A DNA stretch of 64,000 nucleotides from Morganella morganii H1r (GCF_000633515.1 NZ_AYMP01000014.1:248001-312000), one strand, 5' to 3'. Counted from the first letter of the stretch, positions 11,025 to 21,166 are shown. The notes: generated by a model from the sequence alone, not told the origin. Translations and numbers: made by a program.

Positions 11025-11546
11025 ATGATGGACTATTTGTATTATGCGGGGCAGGGGCTCGGTATTGTTGCGTTTATTATCGGGACAACGGTTTTTGTCC
11101 CGCGCAATGAGCGGAAGCTCAAAATCCGGTTATCAATTTACACCGCCATTATGGCATCCCACTTTTTTCTGCTTGGTGCATATCCCGCCGGGATCAGTGC
11201 CACGCTCAACAGCATCCGGACGTATGTATCCATCAGTCACCGCCAGCGTTGGGTGCTGTGGTTATTTGTCTCGCTGACGCTGATTCTGGCTGTCCCGAAT
11301 ATCCGTACCTGGCAGGAAGTGCTGCCGGTAACGGGCACCCTGATGAGCACGTTTGCATTTTTTCTGCTGACGGGATTGCGTATGCGGTATGTAATCTGGT
11401 GTTCAACGGCGTGCTGGGTGGTGTATAACGCCTGGCTGGGAACGGTCGGCGGCACACTGATTGAATCGACGTTTCTGGTGATCAACGGCTGGGCAATTTT
11501 CCGTTTCCGGCGTCTGATAAAACAGGGAATTAATCCGTTCAGTTAA
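11025..11546 (+). CDS. YgjV-like inner membrane protein
   Basis: A polytopic membrane protein of 172-173 residues resembling the YgjV family. Paired segments such as GLGIVAFIIGTTVFVPRN and YTAIMASHFFLLGAYPAG are followed by NSIRTYVSI, and five or six hydrophobic helices span the length. Function is unknown. Two adjacent ATGs (11025, 11028) are possible starts. The 3' end overlaps the convergent small gene by 8 nt. Confidence 0.75.
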   Translation: MMDYLYYAGQGLGIVAFIIGTTVFVPRNERKLKIRLSIYTAIMASHFFLLGAYPAGISATLNSIRTYVSISHRQRWVLWLFVSLTLILAVPNIRTWQEVLPVTGTLMSTFAFFLLTGLRMRYVIWCSTACWVVYNAWLGTVGGTLIESTFLVINGWAIFRFRRLIKQGINPFS

Positions 11547-11799
11547 GCGGTTCCGGCTGCTCATCCGGGGGAAGGGTGTTTTCCGGATTACCGGGGCTGT
11601 TGTCATCACCGGAGCCGGTTTCGCGCATTACCTCGTTACACATAAAGTAGAGGTTCGGACGGCGTTTGGCGATATATTTCAGGCGGTGTTCGCACTCATG
11701 TTTGGTATAGATATCTTCCGTGACCGGCAGTGCCTCACAGGCATCGTCGCCGCAGGTACTCACCAGTAGCACAAATCCGATAGTTTCTAACATAAACAT
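11539..11799 (-). CDS. Small protein resembling DUF1482
   Basis: An 86-residue protein with a hydrophobic N-terminus (LETIGFVLLVSTCGDDACE) and four cysteines. Its pattern (short hydrophobic start, CxxxxC, then 'EHRLKYIAKRRPN' and a late Cys) resembles the small DUF1482 proteins of enterobacteria and phages. The tail is acidic and proline-rich. Assignment is tentative. Confidence 0.5.
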   Translation of the reverse strand: MFMLETIGFVLLVSTCGDDACEALPVTEDIYTKHECEHRLKYIAKRRPNLYFMCNEVMRETGSGDDNSPGNPENTLPPDEQPEPLN

Positions 11800-11858
11800 C
11801 CGCCGGTTTTATTTCAGAGGCGCCATTATGTCGTAAATGGTTGCCTGTCGTCCAGTTT

Positions 11859-12440
11859 TTATACGGCGAAGGGATCATCACCGGCATCATTATGCCACCG
11901 GTATTCAATGTGTTGTGCGATCTCTTGTGCTGCGGCTTCACCATGGCGATCAGCAATAAATGCAAGCGCCATATCTGTGCCTGCCGATACACCGGAAGAG
12001 GTATAAAAACGGTCGTCCGTACACCAGCGTGCTTTTTTCACCCAATTTACCTGTGCAGGCAGAGAGGTTACCCACTGCCAGGCGCGTTTATTGGATGTCG
12101 CCCGTCTGCCGTCAAGTACGCCGGTCGCCGCCAGCAGGGCCGAACCGGTACAGACAGAAAGGCACCATTGTGCGTGTTGTGCCGCGGTACGCAACGCTGC
12201 GAGCATACCTTCATTACTGACCAGCCGCCGTGTGCCCTGACCTCCCGGCACCAGCATCAGTGCGGTTTTCTCCGGCTCAAATACAGTTGTTATTATCTGT
12301 GCTCCCTGTGAACTGGTGATCACACCACCGCTGAGGGAACAGTAATTCAGTGTGTAATGCGGGGAACGGCCGAAAATCTCAGCGGGGCCGAACACATCCA
12401 GGGTTTCAAAATCATCGAACAATATAATATCGGCTTGCAT
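11859..12440 (-). CDS. DJ-1/PfpI family protein
   Basis: A 193-residue protein of the DJ-1/PfpI glutamine-amidotransferase-like superfamily, similar to isonitrile hydratase or the N-terminal domain of GlxA-type proteins. The start is DIILFDDFETLDVFGPAEIF. The nucleophile elbow holds the cysteine in LSVCTGSALLAATG (about residue 96), and SSGVSAGTDMAL is the second family motif. No HTH domain follows, so it is an enzyme rather than an AraC-type regulator. Confidence 0.85.
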   Translation of the reverse strand: MQADIILFDDFETLDVFGPAEIFGRSPHYTLNYCSLSGGVITSSQGAQIITTVFEPEKTALMLVPGGQGTRRLVSNEGMLAALRTAAQHAQWCLSVCTGSALLAATGVLDGRRATSNKRAWQWVTSLPAQVNWVKKARWCTDDRFYTSSGVSAGTDMALAFIADRHGEAAAQEIAQHIEYRWHNDAGDDPFAV

Positions 12441-12627
12441 CAGTGTGATCTCATTTGCGAAAGGCTGTTTAAGATGTAACGCATCAGCGGAAATTATACA
12501 ACAACGGATATTTTCTGCCGGACATTGCTTTTGCAGATGTATTTCGTGGCTGAATCCGGGTTGAAATGTAACCGTTTCATTGAAAAATGTGGCGGTAAGC
12601 GATAACTTTTACTTGAATGAAGTAAAT

Positions 12628-12646
12628 GGTAATGATTATTATTGTC
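12628..12646. promoter_or_regulatory. Fur box of the iron-uptake operon
   Basis: GGTAATGATTATTATTGTC matches 15 of 19 positions of the Fur consensus GATAATGATAATCATTATC. It lies about 35 bp before the first gene of the P19-FTR1-Efe operon. This supports iron repression by Fur. Confidence 0.8.
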
Positions 12647-12680
12647 AGTACCATTTGCGTAAAGACAATGAGGAATCAGC

Positions 12681-13235
12681 ATGCGTATCGGGATGAGTGT
12701 GGCAGCAGCATTACTGGGTGTGGTATCAACCTCGGCCCTGGCACTGGAGTATCCGCTCGGACAGCCTGTTATCAAAAACGGTATGGAGATTCAGGGGGTG
12801 TATCTGCAGCCGATCACCATGGCAGTGGAAGGCAAACATGAAATGCATCACCTGGCGGCAGACAAATCAGATATCCATCTGGAAGCGGATATCCATGCCG
12901 TTGAGGAAAACCCGAACGGTTTCGCGGAAGGGGACTGGATTCCGTATCTGAAAGTGGATTACAAAGTCACCAAACTGGATGATCCGAAGAAAGCTCAGTC
13001 CGGCACCTTTATGGCGATGGTTGCCAGCGATGGCCCGCACTACGGTGAAAACCTGAAGCTGGATGGCTACGGCAAATACCGTGTCGAATACCGTATCTCT
13101 CCGCCGAGCATGAATGACAGCGTGGCTTTCGGTCGTCATATTGATAAAGAAACCGGTGTTGCCCCGTGGTTTGAGCCGTTTGATGTCTCCTGGGACTTCG
13201 AGTATGCCGGTACCGGCCGCAAAGGCAGTTACTGA
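12681..13235 (+). CDS. Periplasmic P19/FtrA-type iron-binding protein
   Basis: A 184-residue secreted protein with a cleavable signal peptide (MRIGMSVAAALLGVVSTSALA). Its sequence matches the P19/Tpd/FtrA family, which binds copper and helps deliver iron to FTR1 permeases: IQGVYLQPITM, KHEMHHLAADKSDIHLEADI, YRISPP, GRHIDKETGVAPW. Metal-binding Met and His residues are visible. It is the first gene of a five-gene iron operon behind a Fur box. Confidence 0.9.
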   Translation: MRIGMSVAAALLGVVSTSALALEYPLGQPVIKNGMEIQGVYLQPITMAVEGKHEMHHLAADKSDIHLEADIHAVEENPNGFAEGDWIPYLKVDYKVTKLDDPKKAQSGTFMAMVASDGPHYGENLKLDGYGKYRVEYRISPPSMNDSVAFGRHIDKETGVAPWFEPFDVSWDFEYAGTGRKGSY

Positions 13236-13320
13236 GTTTATTATTTAAGGAAAACAGCAGGCCGGGTGACACCGTCCTGCTGTCCGGACACCGGACGTCA
13301 CTATCCCGCAGAGGTCACTC

Positions 13321-13656
13321 ATGAAATCCTTTGTTATGGCACTGTGTTTATCGGTGCTTTCACTGATATCACTACCTGCCGGTGCGGCAGAAAAATTCAC
13401 TGTCGAACTGGAAATGAATAACGGCGAACTGACACCGCCGGTACTGAAGGTACCCGCGAAAACGCCGATCCGCATTAAAATCTCCAATACCGGTACCGAA
13501 CCGGTCGAATTTGAAAGCACCCAGCTGCGCAAAGAGAAAGTGCTGGCGCCGGGAGCCTCTTCCGTGGTGGTGATTGCACCGCTCAAACCCGGAAAATATA
13601 CCTTTTTTGATGATTTTCATCTGTCGCATCCGGCCGGTGAAATCATCGCGGAATAA
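13321..13656 (+). CDS. Periplasmic cupredoxin-domain protein (EfeO N-domain-like)
   Basis: A 111-residue secreted protein with a signal peptide (cleavage after about AGA, residue 22). The rest is a cupredoxin-like fold: KFTVELEMNNGELTPPVLKV, then KISNTGTEPVEFES, then GKYTFFDDFH. It resembles the N-terminal cupredoxin domain of EfeO and FtrB. The EfeO in this operon lacks that domain, so the two proteins together replace a full-length EfeO. Confidence 0.88.
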   Translation: MKSFVMALCLSVLSLISLPAGAAEKFTVELEMNNGELTPPVLKVPAKTPIRIKISNTGTEPVEFESTQLRKEKVLAPGASSVVVIAPLKPGKYTFFDDFHLSHPAGEIIAE

Positions 13657-13679
13657 GTGTCAGTTCACAGGAATTAATT

Positions 13680-14519
13680 ATGGGACAGGTTCTTTTTGTC
13701 GTCTGGCGGGAAAGCTTTGAAGCTCTGCTGGTGGTCGGCATCATTTATGCGTGGATAAAACAGCACCCGGATGCAGCCGCAGGACGCCGCTATCTCTGGG
13801 GAGGGGTGGCACTGGGTGTCGCGCTGTCACTGTTTCTCGCTCTGCTTATCTATGGTGTATTTAATGTGCTGGATGACAGCGGTCAGACGTACTTTATGAT
13901 CGGTATGTCGCTGTTCGCATCGGTATTGATCGTGCAAATGGTGTACTGGATGCAGCAGCACAGTGCATCACTCAAATCCGGCATTGAGCAGGAGATGAAT
14001 GACAGCGCCCGGCAGCACTCCTGGTGGGGGGCACTGTTTATTGTCGCGATTGCGATAGCCCGTGAAGGCAGTGAAATTGTGGTGTTCCTCTCCGGTATTG
14101 TGATGGGGCTGAATGCGGACACCATGTGGTCATTTACCGGTGAGGTTGTGGCTGGTATCGCCGTGGCAGCACTGACTCTGTGGCTGTTTATGTTCACGTA
14201 CCGGAAAATTGCCTGGAAATGGTTTTTCCGCATCACCGGTATTGTGCTGTTGTTCCTGGCCTGTTCGCTGCTGCTTAAGGGAACGGAAGAAATCGTCAAC
14301 CTGCTGACCGAGCATGATATTGAACTGAATGACTTCCTTATCTACCCGCTGTGGGATACCACAAACTGGCTGGATGACACCGGTACCACCGGCAGCTTCC
14401 TGGCCAGCCTGTTCGGCTATCGCGCCCAGCCTATCGGCCTGAGTGTCATTACTTTCGTAGTGTACTGGCTGGTGATTATCGCGTTATTCTGCCGCAGAGG
14501 AAAAAAACATGCGGATTAA
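13680..14519 (+). CDS. FTR1-family iron permease (EfeU-like)
   Basis: A 279-residue polytopic inner-membrane permease importing iron. It carries both REXXE motifs of the FTR1 family, WRESFEALLVVG (residues 9-20) and AIAREGSEIVVF (about 122-133), in separate transmembrane helices of a seven-helix layout. It overlaps the efeO start by 11 nt, so the two are translationally coupled. Confidence 0.92.
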   Translation: MGQVLFVVWRESFEALLVVGIIYAWIKQHPDAAAGRRYLWGGVALGVALSLFLALLIYGVFNVLDDSGQTYFMIGMSLFASVLIVQMVYWMQQHSASLKSGIEQEMNDSARQHSWWGALFIVAIAIAREGSEIVVFLSGIVMGLNADTMWSFTGEVVAGIAVAALTLWLFMFTYRKIAWKWFFRITGIVLLFLACSLLLKGTEEIVNLLTEHDIELNDFLIYPLWDTTNWLDDTGTTGSFLASLFGYRAQPIGLSVITFVVYWLVIIALFCRRGKKHAD

Positions 14520-15408
14520 CCGGACAGCCTTACTGGTACTGACATCACTGCTGCTCAGCGCTCCCGGGTATGCGGAAAAATACCGTGCCGGTAATCCGGA
14601 TACCGGCAGTGATGTGGTGATCGCCAAAGGGGATATTCCGTCACCGGAAATATTTCGTCCGGTTGTGGCGGATTACATGACGATGATGGGGAAACAGACG
14701 GCAGCGGCTGAATATCAGCTGTTGCTGTTACAAAAAGCACTGGCTGCCGGGGATATGGCAGCCGCACGGCAGGCTTATATTCAGGCACATTATGATTATG
14801 AAGTTATCCGTGCAGCAGTGGTGGTTTTCGGTCATGCCGACAGAGTGATTAACCCTCACGCAGGGTATTTTCTCAGCCGTGAGCAGGATCCGAAATTTAC
14901 CGGGTTTCACCGCATCGAATATGCGCTCTTTGCACAAAATGATCCCGCAGCCGCTCAGGCGGTCGCCGCCGATTTGCTGCGCAATATTAATGACCTGAAA
15001 CAACGGATCGCCGTGGAAACCCTCCCTGCGGCAAAACTGGTGCAGTCTGCGGATGACAGTATTGAGCTGATTCTCAGCACGAAACTGGGCGGTGATGAAA
15101 ACCGTTACAGCCGTTCAGATCTGTCAGATATCGCTGCCAATATTGAGGGCGCACGGCGCATTGTCAGCGGGCTGGCGCCGTTATTATCCGCAAAAACCAA
15201 TGAGACACTCAGAAAACAGTTTACCGGGCCGGATGCGGTTATGGCCCGTTACCGGGATACCCGGGGGCAGTATGCAGAATATGAAAAACTGACAGCGGAA
15301 GACAAACAACAACTGTATGCCGATCTGACTCTGCTGGCGGAATCACTGGCACAACTGCGTGCAGAACTGAAAATAGATGTGTATTACAAATACCGGAATG
15401 AACCATGA
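14509..15408 (+). CDS. efeO: EfeO, periplasmic M75-domain iron-uptake protein
   Basis: A 299-residue periplasmic protein with a signal peptide (LLVLTSLLLSAPGYA). The M75 (imelysin-like) domain holds the HxxE site in FHRIEYALF and a second conserved segment, ETLPAAKLVQSADDSIELI. E. coli EfeO is about 375 residues because it also has an N-terminal cupredoxin; here that part is a separate gene upstream. The stop overlaps the efeB start (ATGA). Confidence 0.9.
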   Translation: MRINRTALLVLTSLLLSAPGYAEKYRAGNPDTGSDVVIAKGDIPSPEIFRPVVADYMTMMGKQTAAAEYQLLLLQKALAAGDMAAARQAYIQAHYDYEVIRAAVVVFGHADRVINPHAGYFLSREQDPKFTGFHRIEYALFAQNDPAAAQAVAADLLRNINDLKQRIAVETLPAAKLVQSADDSIELILSTKLGGDENRYSRSDLSDIAANIEGARRIVSGLAPLLSAKTNETLRKQFTGPDAVMARYRDTRGQYAEYEKLTAEDKQQLYADLTLLAESLAQLRAELKIDVYYKYRNEP

Positions 15409-16694
15409 AAGATGGCAAAGTGAAACTGACTGAGACAGAAGAGTCTGTCAGCCTCAGCAAACGAAATACCCTGAAATGGCTGGGGGCAGGGAGTGTCCTG
15501 TTATCCGGCGGGTTACCGGCCTTTTCTGCCGTTGCGGCACCGGCGGCGTGTGATAACAGCGCGCGGCTGCGGGAAATTCCCTTCCTGGGTAAACATCAGG
15601 CCGGGGTTATCACGCCGGAGCAGAAAGAAGCCATTTTTCTGTCACTGAACCTGACGGTGAAAACACTGGACGAGGTTGAGGATGTTTTCCGGCAGCTGAC
15701 CGGCTGTATTGCGGAACTGACCCGCAACCGGCAGGCAGCGGCACCGGGCGATGACAGAATGCCGCCTGCGGAATCCGGTATCCTTGGTACGGCACTGACG
15801 GCGGATGCACTGACAGTGACGGTCTCTCTCGGCCATTCCCTGTTTGATGAGCGCTTTGGTTTATCTCCCCTGAAGCCGCAAAAATTTACTGCTATGACGG
15901 CGTTCCCGAATGACCGGCTTGATCCGGCCTGGTGCGGCGGGGATATCCTGCTGCAGTTTTGTGCCAACAGCCGTGAAACGGTGATTTATGCATTGCGTGA
16001 AGTATTGCGCCACCTCTCAGGCCGGGTGGCGCCATTGTGGAAAATTGACGGTTTTCTGCCCGCACGGGATATTGAATGCCGCACAACACCGGTTAACCTG
16101 TTTGGTTTTAAAGACGGTACCGGCAATGCCGATGCCGGTGATGATGCCCTGATGAACGATCTTATCTGGATCACCGGCCGGGAGCCCGCCTGGGCGGAGA
16201 ATGGCAGTTATCAGGCAGTACGTCTTATCCGTTTTGAACTGGAATTCTGGGACCGGACACCGCTGGAAGATCAGGAAAATGATTTTGGCCGTCACAAAGG
16301 CAGCGGTGCGCCGATGGGGAAAGTGCATGAGCACGACGACCCGGACTTTAAGCAGGATCCGCACGGTGACCGGGTTTTATTTGATTCCCACATGCGCCGC
16401 GCAGAACCCCGCTCCACAGAGAGGCACGTTGCCAAACTGCGCCGCCGCAGTTACAGCTACTCGCTGGGGCTCACTCCGTCAGGACAGCTGGATATGGGGC
16501 TGGTATTTATCTCCTTCCAGAAAGACCTGAAAAAAGGCTTTATTGATACACAGAAACGGCTGAACGGCGAACCGCTTGAGCGTTACATCAAACCATTTGG
16601 CGGCGGATATTATCTGGTATTGCCGGGCATTACCTCAGAGAAAAGCTATCTGGGCGAGACACTGATTGCTGCCGCGAGGGAGCAGGGCAGATAA
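15405..16694 (+). CDS. efeB: EfeB, Dyp-type heme peroxidase
   Basis: A 429-residue periplasmic DyP-type peroxidase of the EfeUOB system. The heme-site motif GFKDGTGN and the later FDSHMRRAEPR segment are present, with length as in the family. The export signal reads LSKRNTLKWLGAGSVLLSGG: a Lys-Arg pair replaces the usual Arg-Arg of a Tat signal. KR Tat signals exist, so Tat export is still likely but may be weaker. It overlaps efeO and is followed by a shared terminator. Confidence 0.92.
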   Translation: MKDGKVKLTETEESVSLSKRNTLKWLGAGSVLLSGGLPAFSAVAAPAACDNSARLREIPFLGKHQAGVITPEQKEAIFLSLNLTVKTLDEVEDVFRQLTGCIAELTRNRQAAAPGDDRMPPAESGILGTALTADALTVTVSLGHSLFDERFGLSPLKPQKFTAMTAFPNDRLDPAWCGGDILLQFCANSRETVIYALREVLRHLSGRVAPLWKIDGFLPARDIECRTTPVNLFGFKDGTGNADAGDDALMNDLIWITGREPAWAENGSYQAVRLIRFELEFWDRTPLEDQENDFGRHKGSGAPMGKVHEHDDPDFKQDPHGDRVLFDSHMRRAEPRSTERHVAKLRRRSYSYSLGLTPSGQLDMGLVFISFQKDLKKGFIDTQKRLNGEPLERYIKPFGGGYYLVLPGITSEKSYLGETLIAAAREQGR

Positions 16695-16716
16695 GAGGAT
16701 ACCGGGTGGTATCCTC
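16695..16716. terminator. Bidirectional terminator after efeB
   Basis: GAGGATACC/GGTATCCTC with a 4-nt loop, between the convergent efeB and SDR genes. Confidence 0.7.
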
Positions 16717-16731
16717 ACCTGTGCTGTTTTA

Positions 16732-17487
16732 TCAGAGCAGCGCTTCCGGGGATTCCGGTAAAATCTGGCCGCCGTCAATAATGATAGTCTGTCCGGTGAT
16801 GTATTTAGCTTCATCAGAGGCAAGGAACGCCGCAGCATAACCGATATCTTCAGGCTCACCGAGCGTGTGTGCCGGAATAGTGGCGCGCATCTGGTCCAGA
16901 TACGTTTCGCCCTGTGCTTTCAGTCCTTCAGTCAGGATATTGCCCGGCTGGACTGCGTTAATCGTGATCCCGAGGCGGGCATATTCCAGCGCGGCACTGC
17001 GCATAAAGCCGAGCTGCGCGGCTTTGCTTGCGCCGTAATGGCTCCAGCCCGGAAATCCGGTGACCGGGCCGGTAATGGAAGAGGTGATCACAATCCGGCC
17101 ATATTTTTGTTCTTCCATCACAGCCAGCGCGGCCTGAACCAGGAAAAACATTCCCTTCACATTCACCTTCTGCATGGTATCCCAGTCCTGCTCCGTCATG
17201 GATTTGATGGCGCATTGCGGAAAAATACCGGTATTTGAGCAGAGGATATCCAGACGACCATACTTTTCTCTGACCTTACTGACGACAGCACGGCACTGAG
17301 ACTGAGAGGTCACATCCAGTACCATAAAGTCTGTTCCCAGCTCTGCAGCGGTCGCGCTGCCGGTTTTTTCATCAATATCGGCGATAATAATGGTGGCACC
17401 GCCCTTTTTCAGCGCAGTAACGATGCCGCGCCCGATCCCTTTGGCGCCGCCGGAAACTACCGCAATTTTACCTGTCAAGTCGAACAT
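16732..17487 (-). CDS. Short-chain dehydrogenase/reductase (FabG/UcpA-like)
   Basis: A 251-residue classical SDR. The cofactor motif is SGGAKGIGRGI (about residues 12-22), the NNAG motif is altered to CSNTGIFP, and the catalytic residues are Ser in ITSSITG with YGASK. It ends with GQTIIIDGGQILPES, close to the UcpA/FabG type. The start chosen is the second ATG, which has AGGAG at normal spacing; the first ATG at 17493 is too close. Substrate unknown. Confidence 0.85.
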   Translation of the reverse strand: MFDLTGKIAVVSGGAKGIGRGIVTALKKGGATIIIADIDEKTGSATAAELGTDFMVLDVTSQSQCRAVVSKVREKYGRLDILCSNTGIFPQCAIKSMTEQDWDTMQKVNVKGMFFLVQAALAVMEEQKYGRIVITSSITGPVTGFPGWSHYGASKAAQLGFMRSAALEYARLGITINAVQPGNILTEGLKAQGETYLDQMRATIPAHTLGEPEDIGYAAAFLASDEAKYITGQTIIIDGGQILPESPEALL

Positions 17488-17517
17488 ATGCATTCTCCTG
17501 TTTACCGGGGTTAACAC

Positions 17518-18818
17518 TTAAGTCGTAAATCATTACACCATGACTGTCCCGGAATACAATGGTAAAGCCGCCATGATTGATGAAGTATGAGGACAGTCAC
17601 ACCGGTTAGTTTGAGTCACATGCGCAGTGTGTTGTAACAGATAATTGTACTGATACCGCAGAAAACCATTCTTATGACTGAATCGGTTTTAGAAAAATAA
17701 CATTTTCTTCGGTTTTAATGCGGACCGGCACAGGGTTTGTCATCGGACTGGTTATTATTACAGTAAACGAAACTGACTGATTTTGATGTTATTTAAAGAA
17801 TTAATCACTAATACGATACCTGTAGTTGGCTTATGTTGATATTAGAGGCTATACCCACAGTCAAAAACCGGCTATTTCCGTCCCGGGTAAAATAAAAGAA
17901 AGAAAAACAGGTTATAAAAAAACAGGCAGGTATCATTTTTTGATTATTAAAAAATGCATTTAATAAATTTATATTTTCTGCGGTTTAATTTTGGTTTAAA
18001 GATGACGGATAAATAAAGTTTTCACAAATTAGATATATATTTAATTAATCGCCTGGTTAAAAAAAATACAGATTCCGGCCAAAAAAACAGCCATTTAGCT
18101 GTTTCCTAAAGTGAACACTTTTTCGGGCTGTCAGGCAAAAAAACGTTACGATTTATGTCATGCAAATGTAACACCCCGGCTATAAATGGGAATCATTAAC
18201 ATATAAATAAATGATTTGGTGATTTTTTATCCTGATCTGGTCCGGGTAAGTATTCGGCGATAATGCATACAGACTAACCGGACATGTTACGATCTGCCGT
18301 AAATCAGGCGTGTACCGGATGATATTTAGTCAAATTCATAATAAACAAATAGATATGATTTTTTTGGTGATTTGTATCACATCACATTTTCAGGATTGTT
18401 AAAAAAATCAGGATATTTTGCTGTGAGATGGGGCCTTAGTAAGATTAATTTTTGTCAAAATACATGTGCTTTTTTACGTGTCCGGATCATTCATATGTCT
18501 TTTTATGCAGTTATTTTTTTACAAAAACACAACACAAACAACAAAAAACGGAAAACAGATCGCCATGTGCAACGTGGGAGTAAATTAATTGCGTTTATTT
18601 AACAAATCAATAACATTAAGTCATTTTCATTTAACTTGAAATGAAATATAAAACATTAAAAAAGACAGAAAAGCGAAAGAAGTTTGGATTGGATCACACG
18701 TTGAGAAAGTTTTTCGGGAATATTTTAAAAATATGATTTGAAATACAGTTGTTTTTAAATTTGTCGGTATAGTTAGACTCAATTTTAATATATATAAAAA
18801 GATAGGACGAGGTTTGTC
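17518..18818. other. Long AT-rich non-coding region upstream of tdcB
   Basis: About 1.3 kb with no convincing gene. It contains a hairpin AAACAGC-CATTTA-GCTGTTT near 18086-18106, many A/T tracts of the kind H-NS binds, and one CRP-like site. No tdcA, tdcR or relic of them is recognised. It probably acts as a long leader or silenced promoter region for tdcBC. Confidence 0.6.
18366..18381. promoter_or_regulatory. CRP-like site upstream of tdcBC
   Basis: GGTGA-TTTGTA-TCACA matches 9 of 10 conserved positions of the CRP consensus TGTGA-N6-TCACA. It lies about 440 bp before tdcB. tdc operons of other enterobacteria depend on CRP-cAMP. Confidence 0.6.
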
Positions 18819-19805
18819 ATGATTACATACGATCTTCCGGTAACCATTAAAGATATCATTGATGCACAAAAAACCATCAGAGGACATGTCTACAAAACGG
18901 GTATGCCGAAGTCCAACTATTTAAGTGAAAAGTGCAACGGTACAATCCACTTAAAATTTGAAAACATGCAGCGCACAGGTTCATTCAAACTCCGTGGGGC
19001 ATTTAACAAGTTAAGTTCGCTGACACCAGAGGAAAGAGCACAGGGCATCGTTGCCTGCTCAGCCGGTAACCATGCTCAGGGCGTTTCTTTATCCTGCGCT
19101 ATGTTAGGTATCAACGGCAAAGTTGTTATGCCTACCGGGGCACCAAAATCCAAAATTGCAGCAACCTCCGATTACTCAGCGGAAGTTGTTCTGCACGGTA
19201 ATAACTTCAATGACACCATTGCTAAAGCAAGAGAAATCATTGAGCAGGAAGGCCGTATCTTTATCCCGCCATACGATGATGAAAAAGTGATCGCAGGCCA
19301 GGGGACTATTGGTCTGGAAATCCTTGAAGATCTGTACGATGTCGATAACGTTATCGTTCCAATCGGCGGCGGCGGTCTGATTGCCGGTGTTGCGGTGGCT
19401 CTGAAATCCATCAACCCGACTATTAATGTGATCGGTGTCCAATCTGAAAACGTTCATGGTATGGAAGCATCATATCGTGCTGGTAAAATCACGACCCATC
19501 GTGATGCCGGTACTGTGGCAGATGGTTGTGATGTTTCGACGCCGGGCAGTATCACGTATGACATCGTGAAAGAGCTGGTGACAGACATCATTCTGGTAAC
19601 AGAAGAAGAAATCCGCGAAAGCATGATTGCGTTAATTCAGCGCAACAAAGTAGTGACCGAAGGTGCCGGTGCACTGGCGTCTGCTGCGATTCTGAGCGGA
19701 AAACTGAAAAAATATATTGAACATAAGAAGACAGTCAGCATCATTTCCGGCGGGAACATTGACCTGACTCGTATCTCTGAAATTATTGGTACCCACGAAA
19801 AATAA
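18819..19805 (+). CDS. tdcB: Catabolic threonine dehydratase TdcB
   Basis: A PLP enzyme deaminating threonine (and serine) to 2-oxobutyrate under anaerobic conditions. The PLP lysine is in GSFKLRGA (residue 57), the phosphate-binding glycine loop is [10 protein letters not shown], and the N-terminus [20 protein letters not shown] matches TdcB. Length 328 against 329 in E. coli. It is followed after 32 nt by tdcC. Unlike the E. coli operon there is no tdcA before it and no tdcD/E after tdcC. Confidence 0.94.
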   Translation: MITYDLPVTIKDIIDAQKTIRGHVYKTGMPKSNYLSEKCNGTIHLKFENMQRTGSFKLRGAFNKLSSLTPEERAQGIVACSAGNHAQGVSLSCAMLGINGKVVMPTGAPKSKIAATSDYSAEVVLHGNNFNDTIAKAREIIEQEGRIFIPPYDDEKVIAGQGTIGLEILEDLYDVDNVIVPIGGGGLIAGVAVALKSINPTINVIGVQSENVHGMEASYRAGKITTHRDAGTVADGCDVSTPGSITYDIVKELVTDIILVTEEEIRESMIALIQRNKVVTEGAGALASAAILSGKLKKYIEHKKTVSIISGGNIDLTRISEIIGTHEK

Positions 19806-19837
19806 TATTTGCATAGTCTTTTAAAAGGAAAAGCAAC

Positions 19838-21166
19838 ATGAGTACTGACAAAACCCAGATTCCGGCTGAGTATAAAAGCTGGCGTAAATCGGACACGACC
19901 TGGACACTCGGTCTGTTCGGTACTGCTATAGGTGCAGGGGTACTATTCTTCCCGATTCGTGCCGGTTACGGTGGTTTGATCCCGATTCTGATCATGCTGG
20001 TTCTGGCATATCCGATTGCGTTCTTATGTCACCGTGCATTAGCCCGTTTATGTCTGTCAGGCAGCAATCCGTCAGGCGATATCACAGAAACTGTTGAAGA
20101 ACACTTTGGTAAAGGCGGTGGTGTTGTCATCACGTTCCTGTACTTCTTCGCAATCTGTCCGCTGCTGTGGATCTACGGCGTAACTATTACCAATACCTTT
20201 ATGGCATTCTGGGAACAGCAGCTGGGTCTGATGCCGCTGAACCGTGGTGTGGTTGCTCTGGTTCTGCTGTTAGCCATGGCTATCATTATTTACTTCGGTA
20301 AAGACCTGATGGTCCGCGTCATGAGCTACCTGGTGTTCCCGTTCATTGCCAGCCTGGTGCTGTTATCTCTGGCTCTGATCCCTTACTGGAACTCATCGGT
20401 ATTTGACACTGTGAATGCAGACAGCTTCCAGCTGTTCGGACACAGCGGTATCCTGGTAACCGTATGGCTGGGTATTTCCATCATGGTGTTCTCTTTCAAC
20501 TTCTCACCAATCGTCTCTTCTTTCGTGGTATCAAAACGTGAAGAGTATGAAGCGGCGTGCGGTAAAGATTTCACCGAGCAGAAAGTGAACAAAATCATCT
20601 CCCGTGCCGGTTTACTGATGGTGGGTGTGGTTATGTTCTTCGCATTCAGCTGCCTGTTCGCGCTGTCTCCGGCTAACATGGCTGAAGCGAAAGAGATGAA
20701 CATCCCTGTTCTGACTTACCTGGCTTACCACTTCAACAACGTGGGCGGTGCTAACGGTACTCTGGCCTCTATCCTGGTCTGGGCTGCACCAATCATCGCA
20801 CTGGTTGCCATCTTCAAATCTTTCTTCGGTCACTATCTGGGGACTCTGGAAGGTATGAACGGCCTGTTACTGAAATTTGCTTTCGGTGGCGACAAAAACA
20901 AAGTCAGCATTGGTAAACTGAACCTGATCTCCATGGTCTTCATCATGGGTTCCACCTGGGTTATCGCGTATCTCGATCCGAACATCCTGGATCTGATCGA
21001 AGCAATGGGTGCACCAATCATCGCATCTCTGCTGTGCTTACTGCCAATGTATGCGGTTAACCGTGTACCGGCTCTGAGCAAATACAAAGGTCAGGCATCT
21101 AACTACTTCGTTACCATCATCGGTCTGCTGACCATCGGTAACATCGTATTCAAACTGATCGTGTAA
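19838..21166 (+). CDS. tdcC: Threonine/serine-proton symporter TdcC
   Basis: A 442-residue inner-membrane amino-acid permease of the hydroxy/aromatic amino acid family (SdaC/TdcC type). Its N-terminus [20 protein letters not shown] is the family signature, followed by about eleven hydrophobic helices. Length matches E. coli TdcC (443). Coupled with tdcB it imports the dehydratase's substrate. A strong terminator follows. Confidence 0.93.
   Translation: MSTDKTQIPAEYKSWRKSDTTWTLGLFGTAIGAGVLFFPIRAGYGGLIPILIMLVLAYPIAFLCHRALARLCLSGSNPSGDITETVEEHFGKGGGVVITFLYFFAICPLLWIYGVTITNTFMAFWEQQLGLMPLNRGVVALVLLLAMAIIIYFGKDLMVRVMSYLVFPFIASLVLLSLALIPYWNSSVFDTVNADSFQLFGHSGILVTVWLGISIMVFSFNFSPIVSSFVVSKREEYEAACGKDFTEQKVNKIISRAGLLMVGVVMFFAFSCLFALSPANMAEAKEMNIPVLTYLAYHFNNVGGANGTLASILVWAAPIIALVAIFKSFFGHYLGTLEGMNGLLLKFAFGGDKNKVSIGKLNLISMVFIMGSTWVIAYLDPNILDLIEAMGAPIIASLLCLLPMYAVNRVPALSKYKGQASNYFVTIIGLLTIGNIVFKLIV

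Noticed and set aside
18372-18602. A 76-residue frame in the long gap before tdcB
   Set aside because: No ribosome binding site, AT-rich low-complexity translation, no family resemblance.
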